A stretch of 64,000 bases of DNA from Xanthomonas dyei (GCF_002939865.1 NZ_MDEE01000010.1:1-64000), one strand, 5' to 3'. Numbered from the stretch's first letter, positions 1 through 9,871 are shown. Numbers and translations: made by a program. The notes: a model not told the origin generated them from the sequence alone.

Positions 1-534
1 CAAACTACATGGCGATCGCTGAGATCCAGGCTCTGACGGCAGCCCACGCCGGCTCTCGACACCTAAACTGCCAGATTCCGAACAGATAAGGCGCTTACGC
101 AGCATCCATGCTGCGTAAGGTCCCACGCCGGCACCCGCGCAAGCACCACCGGTTGCTATCGGTTGCGGAAAGAAATGTGAACAGCCAGATGAGCTGCACT
201 TTTCCATGCGTCCATTCCTGGCGGCGTGACAGCAGATGGATGGCTTGCCGATTACATCGGCCACGGAGTCCACAGGCATCAACACGTGATTGACGCATTG
301 CTTGCCGATCAGCAGTAGCAATGCTGGGAGCGTGGTGCCGCCTCCGGGGGCGGGACCGTGTGGCGGCATGGATGCCGCCCCCGAGCCTCCAGGGATGGAT
401 TCACGGCGTGTCCCGACGCCGGATGCGGCGCTGCGCCACCGACCGACCCCGCATAACGACCAGTACTGCGCACGACATCCGCCGATTTCATGCCAGCGCC
501 TCGCTCGAATGATGTGATCACGAATCGGTCAACC
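1..534. other. Intergenic region with no convincing gene
   Basis: I see no coding sequence here. The short open frames overlap on both strands, lack recognisable domains and have no clear ribosome binding sites. The right half holds a degenerate inverted-repeat element (343-437), and the region ends at the terminator of the leucine operon. Confidence 0.6.
343..437. repeat. Degenerate intergenic hairpin repeat, copy A
   Basis: The segment starts with GGGACCGTG-like sequence, contains a GGCATGGATGCCGCC block and a CGGCGTGTCC block, and is bounded by imperfect inverted arms near 339-353 and 414-431. The same blocks in the same order occur at 12072-12163, so the two are copies of one intergenic repeat family. 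There is no transposase; it looks like a small non-autonomous or decayed element. Confidence 0.5.
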
Positions 535-571
535 AAACGAAAGTGGCTATCGTCAGAAGAACGATAGCCAC
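535..571 (-). terminator. Rho-independent terminator of the leucine operon
   Basis: A perfect 11-bp stem (GTGGCTATCGT at 543-553, ACGATAGCCAC at 561-571) encloses a 7-nt loop. Read on the minus strand it is followed by TTTCGTTT at 542-535. It lies 37 bases past the leuB stop and should end the leuC-leuD-methyltransferase-leuB transcript. Confidence 0.8.
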
Positions 572-607
572 CAGTACAGCCACGACGCCTCGGGGAAGCG
601 AGCGCTG

Positions 608-1681
608 TTACAGCGCAGCCACCACCGCATCACCCATCGCGACCGTGCCAACCTTGGTGGTGCCTTCTGACCAGATGTCGGCGGTGCGCAGGCCCTGGTC
701 GAGCACCTTGCCGACGGCCTTCTCGATCGCATCCGCAGCGGCAGCCTGCGCGAAGGTGTAGCGCAGCATCATTGCCACCGACAGGATGGTGGCCAGCGGA
801 TTGGCGATGCCCTGCCCTGCGATATCCGGCGCCGAGCCGTGGCAGGGCTCGTACATGCCCTTGCTGTTGGCATCCAGCGAGGCAGATGGCAGCATGCCGA
901 TGGAGCCGGTAAGCATCGACGCCTGGTCGGACAGAATGTCGCCGAACATGTTGTCGGTCACGATCACATCGAACTGCTTGGGCGCGCGCACCAATTGCAT
1001 GGCCGCGTTGTCTACGTACATATGCGACAACGCAATGTCCGGATAATCCTTGGCCACTTCTTCCACCACCGCACGCCATAACTGGCTGGAGGCCAACACG
1101 TTGGCCTTGTCGACCGAGCACAGCTTCTTGCCGCGCAACCGCGCCATCTCGAAGCCGGCCTTGGCGATGCGACGAATCTCGCTTTCGCTGTAGGGCAAGG
1201 TGTCGTAGGCCTGACGTTCGCCATTGTCCAGCGTGCGAGTGCCGCGCGGCTGGCCAAAGTAGATGCCGCCGGTGAGCTCGCGCAGGATCAGCAGATCCAG
1301 TCCCGCAACGACTTCCGGCTTGAGCGTGGAGGCATCGGCCAACTGCGGATACAACAACGCCGGACGCAAGTTGGCGAACAAACCCAGCTGCGAGCGGATC
1401 TTGAGCAACCCACGTTCCGGGCGCAGCGAAGGATCGATGCTGTCCCATTGCGGCCCACCCACTGCGCCCAGCAGCACCGCGTCGGCAGCGCGCGCACGCT
1501 CCAGCGTTTCATCGGCGAGCGGGCTGCCGTACTTGTCGTAGGCCGCGCCACCCAGTTCGTCGTACACCAGGCTGAAACCCAGGCCATGTTGTGCGTCGAT
1601 CCGCGTCAACACCTTGACCGCTTCGGCCATGATCTCCGGGCCGATGCCGTCGCCAGGAAGAATCAAAATCTGCTTGCTCAT
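608..1681 (-). CDS. leuB: 3-isopropylmalate dehydrogenase
   Basis: This cytoplasmic enzyme oxidatively decarboxylates 3-isopropylmalate to 2-oxoisocaproate with NAD+, the third step specific to leucine synthesis. The 357-residue product has the full family length. It shows the N-terminal LPGDGIGPE segment, ELTGGIYFG (135-143), the lysine segment SVDKANVL (189-196) and the Mg/substrate motif [13 protein letters not shown] (241-253). The open frame extends 31 codons upstream, but [12 protein letters not shown] is the family's normal N terminus, so I start at 1681. It is the last gene of the minus-strand leu operon, 37 bp after the methyltransferase, and is followed by a terminator. Confidence 0.95.
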   Translation of the reverse strand: MSKQILILPGDGIGPEIMAEAVKVLTRIDAQHGLGFSLVYDELGGAAYDKYGSPLADETLERARAADAVLLGAVGGPQWDSIDPSLRPERGLLKIRSQLGLFANLRPALLYPQLADASTLKPEVVAGLDLLILRELTGGIYFGQPRGTRTLDNGERQAYDTLPYSESEIRRIAKAGFEMARLRGKKLCSVDKANVLASSQLWRAVVEEVAKDYPDIALSHMYVDNAAMQLVRAPKQFDVIVTDNMFGDILSDQASMLTGSIGMLPSASLDANSKGMYEPCHGSAPDIAGQGIANPLATILSVAMMLRYTFAQAAAADAIEKAVGKVLDQGLRTADIWSEGTTKVGTVAMGDAVVAAL

Positions 1682-1718
1682 GCAATCCTCGTGAGTTGGC
1701 GCCGTAGCGCCCTGAAAA

Positions 1719-2504
1719 TCAACGTGCTGCCCAGACCACCAGCACGTCGCTGCTGAAGGAGCCATCGGCTGCAATCTGAAAGTAATCGCGCACCTCGTCT
1801 ACCGCCGCGTCCTGCAAGGCGCGAATGGCTACGCGCAATACCTCAGGCGTGCGCATGCGGTCGACCCAGCTCAGATAGTCCAGCTGTAGCCGTTGGCAAT
1901 GATGACGCTGCACCTGCAAACCGGCATCGCCCAGCATCTGCAACCACTGCGCAACACTGTAGTCGCGCACATGACTGGTGTCGCGCAATACCTCGATGGC
2001 CTGCAGGTGCGTGTCCAGCAATGGCAACCCCGGCGCGACCACATCGATAAAGGCGGCAACGCCGCCGGGACGCAATACGCGCCGCACCTCGCGCAGCGCC
2101 TGTCCCACGTCGCTCCAGTGATGCGCCGAGTAGCGGCTGACCACTGCATCCAGGCTGCCGGTCTCGAACGGCAAGCGCTCGGCAACACCTTGCACAGTGC
2201 GCACCTGCGTCAGCCCACGCTCGGCAGCGGTGGCCGCCACGATGGTGAGCATATCGGTAGACAAATCGTAGGCCACCACCTCGGCCATCAGCGGCGCCAG
2301 CTGGAAACTCACATGCCCGGCACCGCAGCCAAGGTCGAGCAATCGCCCTTCGCGATGACCCGCCAGACCAGCGCGGAGCTCGGCGAACTCGGCGCCTTGC
2401 GCATGCACCTCGCTATGCAGATACGCGTACGCCTGCGGCCCGAACTGCGCAGCAACATGTTCGCCCAGCGCTCCCGTACCGGCGGTGTTGGCAATCGCGT
2501 TCAC
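1719..2504 (-). CDS. Class I SAM-dependent methyltransferase inside the leu operon
   Basis: The protein has 261 residues with a class I methyltransferase fold. Motif I is LDLGCGAGH (56-64), an acidic residue closes the next strand (VAYDLS), and RRVLRPGG follows further on. The resemblance is to UbiE/small-molecule methyltransferases, but the substrate cannot be read from the sequence. The start is a GTG at 2504 that overlaps the leuD stop (GTGA), which implies translational coupling. The open frame runs further upstream only because it is antisense-like within leuD. Its place between leuD and leuB makes it part of the leu transcript, yet no leucine step needs a methyltransferase. Confidence 0.85.
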   Translation of the reverse strand: MNAIANTAGTGALGEHVAAQFGPQAYAYLHSEVHAQGAEFAELRAGLAGHREGRLLDLGCGAGHVSFQLAPLMAEVVAYDLSTDMLTIVAATAAERGLTQVRTVQGVAERLPFETGSLDAVVSRYSAHHWSDVGQALREVRRVLRPGGVAAFIDVVAPGLPLLDTHLQAIEVLRDTSHVRDYSVAQWLQMLGDAGLQVQRHHCQRLQLDYLSWVDRMRTPEVLRVAIRALQDAAVDEVRDYFQIAADGSFSSDVLVVWAAR

Positions 2505-3148
2505 TGCAGCGCGCCGAACAACCACGGTTGGCGCGCGCGATGGCCTTGTTCGAAGCGGCCGATTGCGTCGGCGTCCTGCAAGGTCAGGCCGATGTCGTCC
2601 AGCCCGTTTAGCAGGCAGTGTTTGCGGAATGCATCGACCTCGAAGCTGTACTCCACGCCATCGGGGCGGCGCACGCGTTGTGCGGCCAGATCCACGGTGA
2701 GTTGATAGCCCTCGGTGGAAACGCATTGTTCGAACAAGGCGTCGACTTCTGCTTCGGTCAGCACGATCGGCAGCAGGCCGTTCTTGAAACTGTTGTTGAA
2801 GAAAATGTCGGCAAAGCTCGGTGCAATCACCGCGCGAAACCCATATTCGTCCAACGCCCAAGGCGCATGTTCGCGTGAGGAGCCGCAGCCGAAATTCTTG
2901 CGTGTCAGCAACACGCTGGCGCCTTGATAGCGCGGGAAATTGAGCACGAACTCCGGGTTGATCGGCCGCTGTCTGTTATCGCGCCCAGGCTCGCCGATAT
3001 CCAGATAACGCCACTCGTCGAACAGGTTCGGACCGAAGCCGGTGCGCTTGATCGACTTGAGGAATTGCTTTGGAATGATCTGGTCGGTATCGACATTGGC
3101 GCGATCCAGCGGCGCCACCAGTCCGGTGTGTTGCGTAAAAGGAGTCAT
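2501..3148 (-). CDS. leuD: 3-isopropylmalate dehydratase small subunit
   Basis: LeuD forms the isopropylmalate isomerase with LeuC, converting 2- to 3-isopropylmalate. It supplies the swivelling substrate-specificity domain. The 215-residue protein begins [16 protein letters not shown] and carries [14 protein letters not shown] and the [14 protein letters not shown] loop typical of LeuD. It lies 66 bp downstream of leuC and overlaps the next gene by 4 bp. The bases just before the ATG (CCGGCCTTTCT) show no clear Shine-Dalgarno sequence. The repeat inserted between leuC and leuD sits exactly there, so initiation may be weak or depend on RNA structure. Confidence 0.95.
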   Translation of the reverse strand: MTPFTQHTGLVAPLDRANVDTDQIIPKQFLKSIKRTGFGPNLFDEWRYLDIGEPGRDNRQRPINPEFVLNFPRYQGASVLLTRKNFGCGSSREHAPWALDEYGFRAVIAPSFADIFFNNSFKNGLLPIVLTEAEVDALFEQCVSTEGYQLTVDLAAQRVRRPDGVEYSFEVDAFRKHCLLNGLDDIGLTLQDADAIGRFEQGHRARQPWLFGALQ

Positions 3149-3157
3149 AGAAAGGCC

Positions 3158-3236
3158 GGGAATTGGGAGTGGGAAATAGGGAATAGGCAGAGCGAAACGG
3201 GGCGTGGCGATTCCCTATTCCCGATTCTCGATTCCC
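3158..3236. repeat. GGGAATAGGGAAT inverted repeat between leuC and leuD
   Basis: Left arm 3158-3186 (GGGAATTGGGAGTGGG then AATAGGGAATAG) and right arm 3210-3236 (ATTCCCTATTCCC then GATTCTCGATTCCC) are near-complementary and can fold into a long hairpin. The same GGGAATCGGGAAT family occurs at 36838-36990, 39852-39997 and 42194-42212. The right arm extends into the 3' end of leuC and encodes its last residues and stop. Confidence 0.7.
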
Positions 3237-4660
3237 TGCAGCTCACGCACATCGACAAAATGACCGCTCACCGCTGCCGCTGCGGCCATTGCCGGGCTGA
3301 CCAGGTGGGTGCGTCCGCCAGCGCCCTGGCGGCCTTCGAAATTGCGATTGGAAGTGGAAGCGCAATGCTCGCCGCTGCCGAGCTTGTCCGGATTCATCGC
3401 CAGACACATCGAGCAACCCGGCTCGCGCCATTCGAAACCGGCCTCCAGAAAGATCTTGTCCAGGCCTTCGGATTCGGCCTGCGCCTTGACCAGACCCGAG
3501 CCCGGCACCACCAGCGCCTGCTTGATCGTGGACGCCACCTTGCGGCCCTTGGCCACTGCGGCGGCGGCGCGCAGGTCTTCGATGCGCGAGTTGGTGCACG
3601 AGCCAATGAAGACCCGATCCAGGCGGATGTCGGTGATCGACTGATTGGCCTTCAGGCCCATGTATTTGAGCGCGCGCTCGATCGAGTCGCGCTTGGTCGG
3701 GTCTTGTTCGGCTGCCGGGTCAGGTATTTGCTGATCCACCGCCAGCACCATTTCCGGCGAGGTGCCCCAGCTCACTTGCGGCTTGATGTCTTCGGCACGC
3801 ATCTCCACCACGGTGTCGAAGTGCGCCCCCGGGTCGGAGACCAGCGTCTTCCACAGTGCAACGGCGGCATCCCAGTTCGCACCCTTGGGCGCGAACGGGC
3901 GGCCTTCGACGTACGAAATCGTCTTGTCGTCCACCGCCACCATGCCCACGCGCGCACCGGCTTCGATGGACATGTTGCAGATGGTCATGCGCCCTTCCAT
4001 CGACAACGCCTCGATCGCGCTGCCGGCAAATTCCAGCGCGTGGCCGTTGCCGCCCGCCGTGCCGATCTTGCCGATCACCGCCAGCACAATGTCTTTGGCA
4101 GTCACGCCGAACGGTAGCGTGCCGTCGACACGCACCTGCATGTTCTTCATCTTCTGGGCGATCAGGCACTGCGTGGCCAGCACATGCTCGACCTCGGAGG
4201 TACCGATGCCGTGCGCCAGCGCGCCGAACGCGCCATGCGTGGAGGTGTGCGAATCGCCGCAGACCACGGTCATGCCCGGCAAGGTGGCGCCCTGCTCGGG
4301 GCCGACCACATGCACGATGCCCTGGCGCGCATCGTTCATCTTGAACTCGAGGATGCCGAAGTCGTCGCAGTTCTCGTCCAGGGTCTGTACCTGCAGGCGC
4401 GAGACTTCATCAGTGATCGACTCCAGGCCACCCTGCCGCTCGGCGCGCGTGGTCGGCACGTTGTGGTCGGGTGTGGCGATGTTGGCGTCGATGCGCCACG
4501 GCTTGCGGCCGGCCAGTCGCAGGCCTTCGAAGGCCTGCGGCGAGGTCACTTCATGCAGGATGTGGCGGTCGATATAGATCAGCGACGAACCATCGTCGCG
4601 GCGGGTGACCTCGTGCAGGTCCCACAATTTGTCGTACAGGGTCTTGGCAGTGGCAGTCAT
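3215..4660 (-). CDS. leuC: 3-isopropylmalate dehydratase large subunit
   Basis: LeuC is the [4Fe-4S]-bearing aconitase-family subunit of isopropylmalate isomerase. The 481-residue protein starts [18 protein letters not shown] and has the three cluster cysteines in FIGSCTNSR (C355) and GCSMC (C416, C419), plus [14 protein letters not shown] (133-146). It is the first gene of the minus-strand leu operon and faces a LysR regulator across a 122-bp divergent region that contains an operator-like palindrome. The final residues GIENRE and the TAG stop are encoded by the GGGAAT-type repeat that separates leuC from leuD, so the C terminus was probably rewritten by that element. Confidence 0.96.
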   Translation of the reverse strand: MTATAKTLYDKLWDLHEVTRRDDGSSLIYIDRHILHEVTSPQAFEGLRLAGRKPWRIDANIATPDHNVPTTRAERQGGLESITDEVSRLQVQTLDENCDDFGILEFKMNDARQGIVHVVGPEQGATLPGMTVVCGDSHTSTHGAFGALAHGIGTSEVEHVLATQCLIAQKMKNMQVRVDGTLPFGVTAKDIVLAVIGKIGTAGGNGHALEFAGSAIEALSMEGRMTICNMSIEAGARVGMVAVDDKTISYVEGRPFAPKGANWDAAVALWKTLVSDPGAHFDTVVEMRAEDIKPQVSWGTSPEMVLAVDQQIPDPAAEQDPTKRDSIERALKYMGLKANQSITDIRLDRVFIGSCTNSRIEDLRAAAAVAKGRKVASTIKQALVVPGSGLVKAQAESEGLDKIFLEAGFEWREPGCSMCLAMNPDKLGSGEHCASTSNRNFEGRQGAGGRTHLVSPAMAAAAAVSGHFVDVRELQGIENRE

Positions 4661-4740
4661 CGCGGCGATCCGATGGAGTGGCGGTTGGTGGGTGCACCAC
4701 CTGGCTGCGTTCGATGCTAGGAGCTTGAATTGGATAACGC

Positions 4741-4772
4741 AAATTCATATTGTTTATTCAACAAATGAATTT
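4741..4772. promoter_or_regulatory. Operator-like palindrome between leuC and the LysR gene
   Basis: AAATTCAT at 4741-4748 and ATGAATTT at 4765-4772 are perfect inverted repeats, and inside them TTGTT (4750-4754) pairs with AACAA (4760-4764). The two arms match over 13 bases with one extra base in the left arm. The AT-rich sequence stands out in GC-rich DNA. It lies about 80 bp upstream of leuC and ends 10 bp before the chosen LysR start, so binding could control both directions. That the LysR protein binds here is inference. Confidence 0.65.
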
Positions 4773-4782
4773 CAGGAATGGC

Positions 4783-5667
4783 ATGGATCTGACAAGTCTC
4801 AGCGCGTTCGTCGCAATTGCTGACAGCGGCAGCTTTTCGGCGGCCGGCGAGGCGCTGCATCTCACCCAGCCTGCAGTGAGCAAACGCATCGCCTTGCTGG
4901 AAGGGCAATTGTCGGCACGGCTGTTCGACCGCCTGGGCCGCCAGGTGGTGCTGACCGAGGCCGGCCACGCCTTGTTGCCGCGCGCCCAACGCATCCTTGC
5001 CGAACTGGAAGACACGCGCCGTGTGCTGGAGCACCTGGGCGCGTCGGTCGGCGGGCGCCTGAGCCTGACCACCAGCCACCACGTCGGCCTGCACCGGTTG
5101 CCGGTGTTGCTGCGCCGCTTTGCCGTGCAACATCCGCAGGCGGCGCTGGATATCCAGTTTCTGGATTCGGAACTGGCCTACGCGGCGGTGCTGCGCGGCG
5201 AGGTGGAGCTGGCAGTGACCACGCTGGCGCCGGACACGCGTGCACCGCTGCGTGCGCAACCGATCTGGCACGACCGCCTGCAATGCGTCGTAGCGCCCGA
5301 CCACCCGCTGGCCGCATTGCGCAAGGTGACGCTGGACGATGTGGTGGCGCATCCGGCGGTGCTGCCCGACCCTGGCACGTTTACTCATCGCATCGTCGCC
5401 GGCCTGTTTGCCGAGCGCGGCCTGGTGCCGCACCTGCGCATGACCACCAACTATCTGGAGACGATCAAGATGCTGGTCTCGGTGGGGCTGGCCTGGAGCG
5501 TCCTGCCCGAACGCATGATCGATCATCAGATCGTGGCGCTGCCGCTGGCCGATGTAGCGCTGTCGCGCGAGTTGGGATGCGTCACGCACGGCGGACGCAC
5601 GTTATCGCGTGCGGCGCAGGCATTTGTTGCGTTGTTGCAGGCGGATGCGGATGCGGAGACTCCCTGA
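4783..5667 (+). CDS. LysR-family transcriptional regulator, probable leu operon regulator
   Basis: The 294-residue protein has an N-terminal winged helix-turn-helix (about residues 1-60, with FSAAGEALHLTQPAVSKRI) followed by a LysR effector domain. I chose the ATG at 4783 because MDLTSLSAFVAIADSGSF is the usual LysR start and CAGGA lies 5 nt upstream. The frame is open to a TTG at 4750 and an ATG at 4765, but those lie inside the palindrome. Divergent transcription from leuC suggests control of leucine synthesis. Other LysR roles cannot be excluded. Confidence 0.88.
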   Translation: MDLTSLSAFVAIADSGSFSAAGEALHLTQPAVSKRIALLEGQLSARLFDRLGRQVVLTEAGHALLPRAQRILAELEDTRRVLEHLGASVGGRLSLTTSHHVGLHRLPVLLRRFAVQHPQAALDIQFLDSELAYAAVLRGEVELAVTTLAPDTRAPLRAQPIWHDRLQCVVAPDHPLAALRKVTLDDVVAHPAVLPDPGTFTHRIVAGLFAERGLVPHLRMTTNYLETIKMLVSVGLAWSVLPERMIDHQIVALPLADVALSRELGCVTHGGRTLSRAAQAFVALLQADADAETP

Positions 5668-5754
5668 GCATCACGATTGGATACAACACCCCGCGCCTGG
5701 AACGCGCGCACCTGCGTCACTGCGCCTTCTTCAACGCACCAGCGTGCCATCGCA

Positions 5755-8700
5755 CTACCGATCGACCAATCGATCGCGCCCCTGCCGCTTGGCCTGATAC
5801 AGCCGGCGGTCTGCCAACGCGAGCAGTTCACGCCGGGTTGGCGCTTCATCGCTCATCGCCATGCCAATGCTGGCGGTATACCGCACCGTGATGCCCTGCG
5901 CATCGACTTCGATTGTTGCCAGCCGTTGCCGCATGCGCTCGAACAACGCCTGCGCATGCGCGGCATCCAGCCCGGTGGCGGCCAGCAGAAACTCTTCGCC
6001 GCCATGGCGTGCAGCGAAACACTGCGCCTGATCCTGGTCGCTCAATGCCTCGCCCAGCGCGCTCAATACCGCATCGCCAACGTCGTGGCCGTACTCGTCG
6101 TTGATGTGCTTGAAGTGGTCGATATCCATCAAGGCCAGCGCCAGCGCGGCACCACCGCGACGCGCATCGTCGAACCACTGTTGCAGCACGCGCTCGGCTT
6201 CGCGCCGGTTGGGCAATGCGGTCAGCACATCGTGGCTGGCGCGGTATTCCAGCTGGCGCATCAAGGCTTCGCGCTCCTGGCTGGCCTGTTGCAGCGCGAG
6301 ATTCTTGTCGCTCAGTTCGCGGGTGCGCTTGTCGATCACGGTATTGAGTTGGCGCTGGCTGCGCCGATAGCTGGCCGTGCGCCACAGATAAAACCCGTAG
6401 ACCAGGCTCGCAAGCGCAAGGATGCCCAATGCGATCACTTCGCCACGGCGCCACCAGGGCGGCGCCAACGCGATGACCAGACTGGATTCCCCCAGCAGCG
6501 CGGTCTGACGCCAATCCACCGGCAGCGACATCGCCTGCACGCGGAAGCGAAAACGGCCCGGCGGCAGGTTGGTGTACACCGCCTCGGTGGCGTTGTCGGC
6601 ATCCACCCAATCCGGGTCGAAGCCGTCCAGGCGATAGCGGTAACGCACCTTGTCCGGGCCACGGAAATTCAGGCCGGCATAGGTGATTGCAATGCGGCGG
6701 GTCTCCGCGCCGAGCTGGTGCGGGCCGCTCAACGGTTGCACCATGCAGTCGACCAGCAAGCGCTCGAACACGATCGGCACGCGATGGCCTTGCAAGGTGC
6801 CGACACGCGCCGGATCGATCACGCCCAGCCCGGCCGAGGTGGGAAACAACAACTGCCCGGCCTGTGTCAGCCAACCGGCCGGTGCGCTGCTGCCGTTGCC
6901 CTGATTGCTGGGCATGCCATCGCTGCGGTCCACCACTTCCACACTCAATTGTTCGCGGGTACCGGCATCGATCTGGTCGAAGTCGCTGCGCGCGATGCGG
7001 AAGACGCCGTGGTTGCTGGACAGCCACAGGTAGCCGCGGCCGTCGTCGATCACGCGGAACACCTTGTCGCGCGGTAATCCGACGCGATGGTCGTAGACGC
7101 GGAAGTGGTCGCCCTGCAGGCGCAGCAGGCCGCGATCGCTGGCGATCCAGAGATCGCCAGCGGCATCGCGCAAAAAGTCGAAGGCGTTCTGCCCGGGGAA
7201 GTCCTGTTCGCCCAGCCACGCGCGCGTGCTGCCGCCCGGCGACAGCCCGGTCATGCCGCGATCGGTGCCGATCCAGACGATGCCCTGCGTATCGCGATAC
7301 AGCGCCTGCACCGAGCCGTCGGGCACGCCATCGGCGGCGCTGTAGCGGCGCGCCTTGCCATGCCGCCAGCGCACCAACCCGCCGGTGGTGCCGATCCACA
7401 GATCGTCGCCATCGGGCAACACCGCGCGCACCGACAACGACGGCAGGCCATCGCCCGCGCCGATGCGCACCAGCACCTTGCCTTGCGCATCCAGCCGCAG
7501 CACACCCTGACTATAGGTACCGGCCCAGACCCCGCCGTCGCCGGCATCGGCCAGCGACAACACCGACTGCTCCAGTACCCGGCCACCTTCGGCCGGCGAC
7601 AGTGCGATGCGATTGATCTGATCGTCGCGCCAGCGGTCCAGGCCCACCGCGCTGCCCACCCACACCGTGCCATTGCCGGTCTGCAGCACGGTGCGTACGT
7701 AATCGGAGGCAAGGCCGTCCTCATGGGTCACGCCGTGCGCGGCGCCTTCGGCAATCCGAAACAAGCCGTGCGTGCTGCCGACCCAGATCAGGCCTTCGGC
7801 ATCTTCCAGCAGTGCCGGGCTGGCGACGCCGGTAATCGAAATCTGCTCGTCCGGCACACCCGCGCCGCTGTGCACCACCAAGGTGCCGCTGGGCATGCTC
7901 ATCCACAGATGCCCGCGCCGATCCAGCAGCAGAGCATCCACCCGCTGCCCCTGGCGAAACCGCTGCAGCCCGCCGCCGCGACTCCACCACCACACACCGT
8001 CATCGCCGGCGACCAGCAAGCCGCCCTGACGATCGCTGGCAAGCCGGCGCACCGGCACCGCCTGCATGCCATGCGTCTTGCCCCATGCCTCGGCAGTAGA
8101 GCCATTGCGAGGCAGGCGATACAAGCCAACCTCGGTGCCCACCCACAGATCGCCATTGTCGTCGGCCGACAACGCGGTGATGCGCGCGCGCGGCAGGTCG
8201 GCCTGGCGCCCTACGTCGACCAGGCGCCCATCGGCTTCGAGCCGATACAGCGTCTGCGGCGTGCCCACCCATAAGGCACCGTCGACACGACGCAGCAAGG
8301 CGCTGACCGCCAGATGGCGCGCCGTCGCGTCGCCCAGTTGCTGCCAGTGGCCGTCCTGATAGTGGTAGACCCCGTCGAACGCGGTGCCGAACAACATGCC
8401 GCCGGTGCTGTCGCGCACCACCACGAACACACCACCCAATTCGGCGCCCGGCGTGTTCTGGCGGTCGTACACGGTGAAATCGCGGCCGTTGAAGCGCGCC
8501 ACGCCCTCCCAGGTGCCCAACCAGATCAGCCCGTCTTCGCCCTGGGCCACGGCGTGCACCAGGTTATGCGGCAGGCCGTCGTCCATGTTCCAGCGCGTGA
8601 CGGTGTGATATGCAGTGTGATCGAGCGCCTGCGCGCCAGCCGCGGGCGTGCCCAAGACCCAGCAGCACAGCCCAAACCACAGCCACACAAGGGCCGCCCG

Positions 8701-8790
8701 CAGCACACGTGCACTGCGAACGCAGCGTGCATGCGCTTGCGCCCCGACCCTGTCCACGTTCTCCGTCCCCTCGTCCGTGCCGTTGACCAT
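5755..8790 (-). CDS. Beta-propeller (Reg_prop/Y_Y_Y) membrane sensor with GGDEF domain
   Basis: This predicted diguanylate cyclase senses through a large periplasmic part. The order is: signal/anchor segment (hydrophobic stretch near residues 25-45), many two-component-propeller repeats (recurring W.GT..GL.R) to about residue 690, a Y_Y_Y domain (about 697-753), one membrane helix (about 787-805), a coiled coil, and a GGDEF domain. The active-site loop reads GGEEF (about residue 930), which is compatible with cyclase activity. The RxxD inhibitory site usually found before it is absent. I start at ATG 8790; a GTG at 8757 with GGAG just upstream is an alternative that better fits a signal peptide. 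No c-di-GMP partner is adjacent. Confidence 0.9.
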   Translation of the reverse strand: MVNGTDEGTENVDRVGAQAHARCVRSARVLRAALVWLWFGLCCWVLGTPAAGAQALDHTAYHTVTRWNMDDGLPHNLVHAVAQGEDGLIWLGTWEGVARFNGRDFTVYDRQNTPGAELGGVFVVVRDSTGGMLFGTAFDGVYHYQDGHWQQLGDATARHLAVSALLRRVDGALWVGTPQTLYRLEADGRLVDVGRQADLPRARITALSADDNGDLWVGTEVGLYRLPRNGSTAEAWGKTHGMQAVPVRRLASDRQGGLLVAGDDGVWWWSRGGGLQRFRQGQRVDALLLDRRGHLWMSMPSGTLVVHSGAGVPDEQISITGVASPALLEDAEGLIWVGSTHGLFRIAEGAAHGVTHEDGLASDYVRTVLQTGNGTVWVGSAVGLDRWRDDQINRIALSPAEGGRVLEQSVLSLADAGDGGVWAGTYSQGVLRLDAQGKVLVRIGAGDGLPSLSVRAVLPDGDDLWIGTTGGLVRWRHGKARRYSAADGVPDGSVQALYRDTQGIVWIGTDRGMTGLSPGGSTRAWLGEQDFPGQNAFDFLRDAAGDLWIASDRGLLRLQGDHFRVYDHRVGLPRDKVFRVIDDGRGYLWLSSNHGVFRIARSDFDQIDAGTREQLSVEVVDRSDGMPSNQGNGSSAPAGWLTQAGQLLFPTSAGLGVIDPARVGTLQGHRVPIVFERLLVDCMVQPLSGPHQLGAETRRIAITYAGLNFRGPDKVRYRYRLDGFDPDWVDADNATEAVYTNLPPGRFRFRVQAMSLPVDWRQTALLGESSLVIALAPPWWRRGEVIALGILALASLVYGFYLWRTASYRRSQRQLNTVIDKRTRELSDKNLALQQASQEREALMRQLEYRASHDVLTALPNRREAERVLQQWFDDARRGGAALALALMDIDHFKHINDEYGHDVGDAVLSALGEALSDQDQAQCFAARHGGEEFLLAATGLDAAHAQALFERMRQRLATIEVDAQGITVRYTASIGMAMSDEAPTRRELLALADRRLYQAKRQGRDRLVDR

Positions 8791-9052
8791 GCGTGCCGGT
8801 ATGTATCGGCAGGCCTGCGGCAATCTATCACCGGGGTTTTCAGGCCGCCCTAGGTGGATTCCCCACAGCTGCCGGGCCAACCATGACACCGGGAGCATTC
8901 AACTGAAACAATGAACGGCCATCATCATCGACATGGCGTTGGGGCATTGCGCCATCGGTGTCGTCGCTTCGCTGCGGCGTAGCCCGTTGCCTCGGTTGCG
9001 CCCAGGCTCGACCAGCGAAAGCACCGGCGCACTGATGCGTTCAGGCCGTCGA

Positions 9053-9087
9053 GTATAAATATAGAACCCGATGGTCTAGTATTGACC
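9053..9087. promoter_or_regulatory. Promoter and operator-like palindrome of the TetR gene
   Basis: An AT-rich TATAAATATA (9053-9062) is followed by the imperfect palindrome GGTCTAGTATTGACC (9073-9087), whose right half ends two bases before the ATG at 9090. A site so close to the start would suit autorepression by the TetR product. Whether it binds is inference. Confidence 0.45.
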
Positions 9088-9089
9088 GT

Positions 9090-9743
9090 ATGTCCAGCTC
9101 GCCCTCCCTCAAGTCCAAGGCCAAGAGCAACGGCCCCGGGCGTCCCAAGGATCTTGGGAAACGTGCCGCCATCCTGGGTGCTGCCCGCGCGCTCTTTATG
9201 GAGCAAGGCTATGCCGGAGTCAGCATGGATGGCATTGCCGCCAAGGCCGGCGTCTCCAAGCTCACCGTCTACAGCCACTTTGGCGACAAAGAGAGCCTGT
9301 TTTCCGAGGCGATCCGCGCGCAATGTCAGCAGATGATGCCGGACGACCTGTTCGATCACGCCCCTGAGGGCGCGCTGCGCGACCAGTTGATCGAAATCGC
9401 GCACGCGTTCTTTGCCATGGTCAGCACCGAATCGGCCATTTCCACCCACCGCATGATGATGGCGCCCGGCACCGGCGATGTGCATGTGCGCGAAATGTTC
9501 TGGGAAGCCGGCCCCAAGCGGACCCAACTGGCATTGGCGGATTTTTTGTCGGCGCGCGTGGCCGACGGCCAGCTCGACATCGCCGATCTGGCACGCGCCG
9601 CCTCGCAATTCTTCTGCCTGCTCAAGGGCGAACTGTATGCTCTGATGATGTGCGGCCTGCACGGCCAGCCCACCCGCGCGCAGGTGGATGAGCACATTCA
9701 ATCCAGCGTGGACTTCTTTTTGAGGGCGTATGTGCCCCGTTGA
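9090..9743 (+). CDS. TetR/AcrR-family transcriptional regulator
   Basis: The 217-residue protein has a basic N-terminal tail, then a TetR helix-turn-helix (about residues 28-70) containing GVSKLTVYSHFGDKESLF, and an all-helical ligand-binding C-terminal domain. It precedes a Pcm-like methyltransferase and tolC on the same strand, with 128 bp to the next gene, so it may or may not share their transcript. TolC association hints at efflux control, but no pump gene is adjacent. A palindrome overlapping its start suggests autoregulation. Confidence 0.88.
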   Translation: MSSSPSLKSKAKSNGPGRPKDLGKRAAILGAARALFMEQGYAGVSMDGIAAKAGVSKLTVYSHFGDKESLFSEAIRAQCQQMMPDDLFDHAPEGALRDQLIEIAHAFFAMVSTESAISTHRMMMAPGTGDVHVREMFWEAGPKRTQLALADFLSARVADGQLDIADLARAASQFFCLLKGELYALMMCGLHGQPTRAQVDEHIQSSVDFFLRAYVPR

Positions 9744-9871
9744 TCGCCCCCGGCCTTTGGTGGCGATGACTTCCGGCACTGCGCCAGCGGCCGGCACGCA
9801 GCGATGCTAGATGCGCCAGTTGCCCCGTGCACCGGTAACATGTTCGCCCCACCGCGTTGGATAACCGCACC

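Noticed and set aside
5677..7077. A 466-codon plus-strand open frame and others over 5.7-8.8 kb
   Set aside because: They are shadows of the propeller-GGDEF gene on the opposite strand, with low-complexity Ala/Arg/Gln composition.
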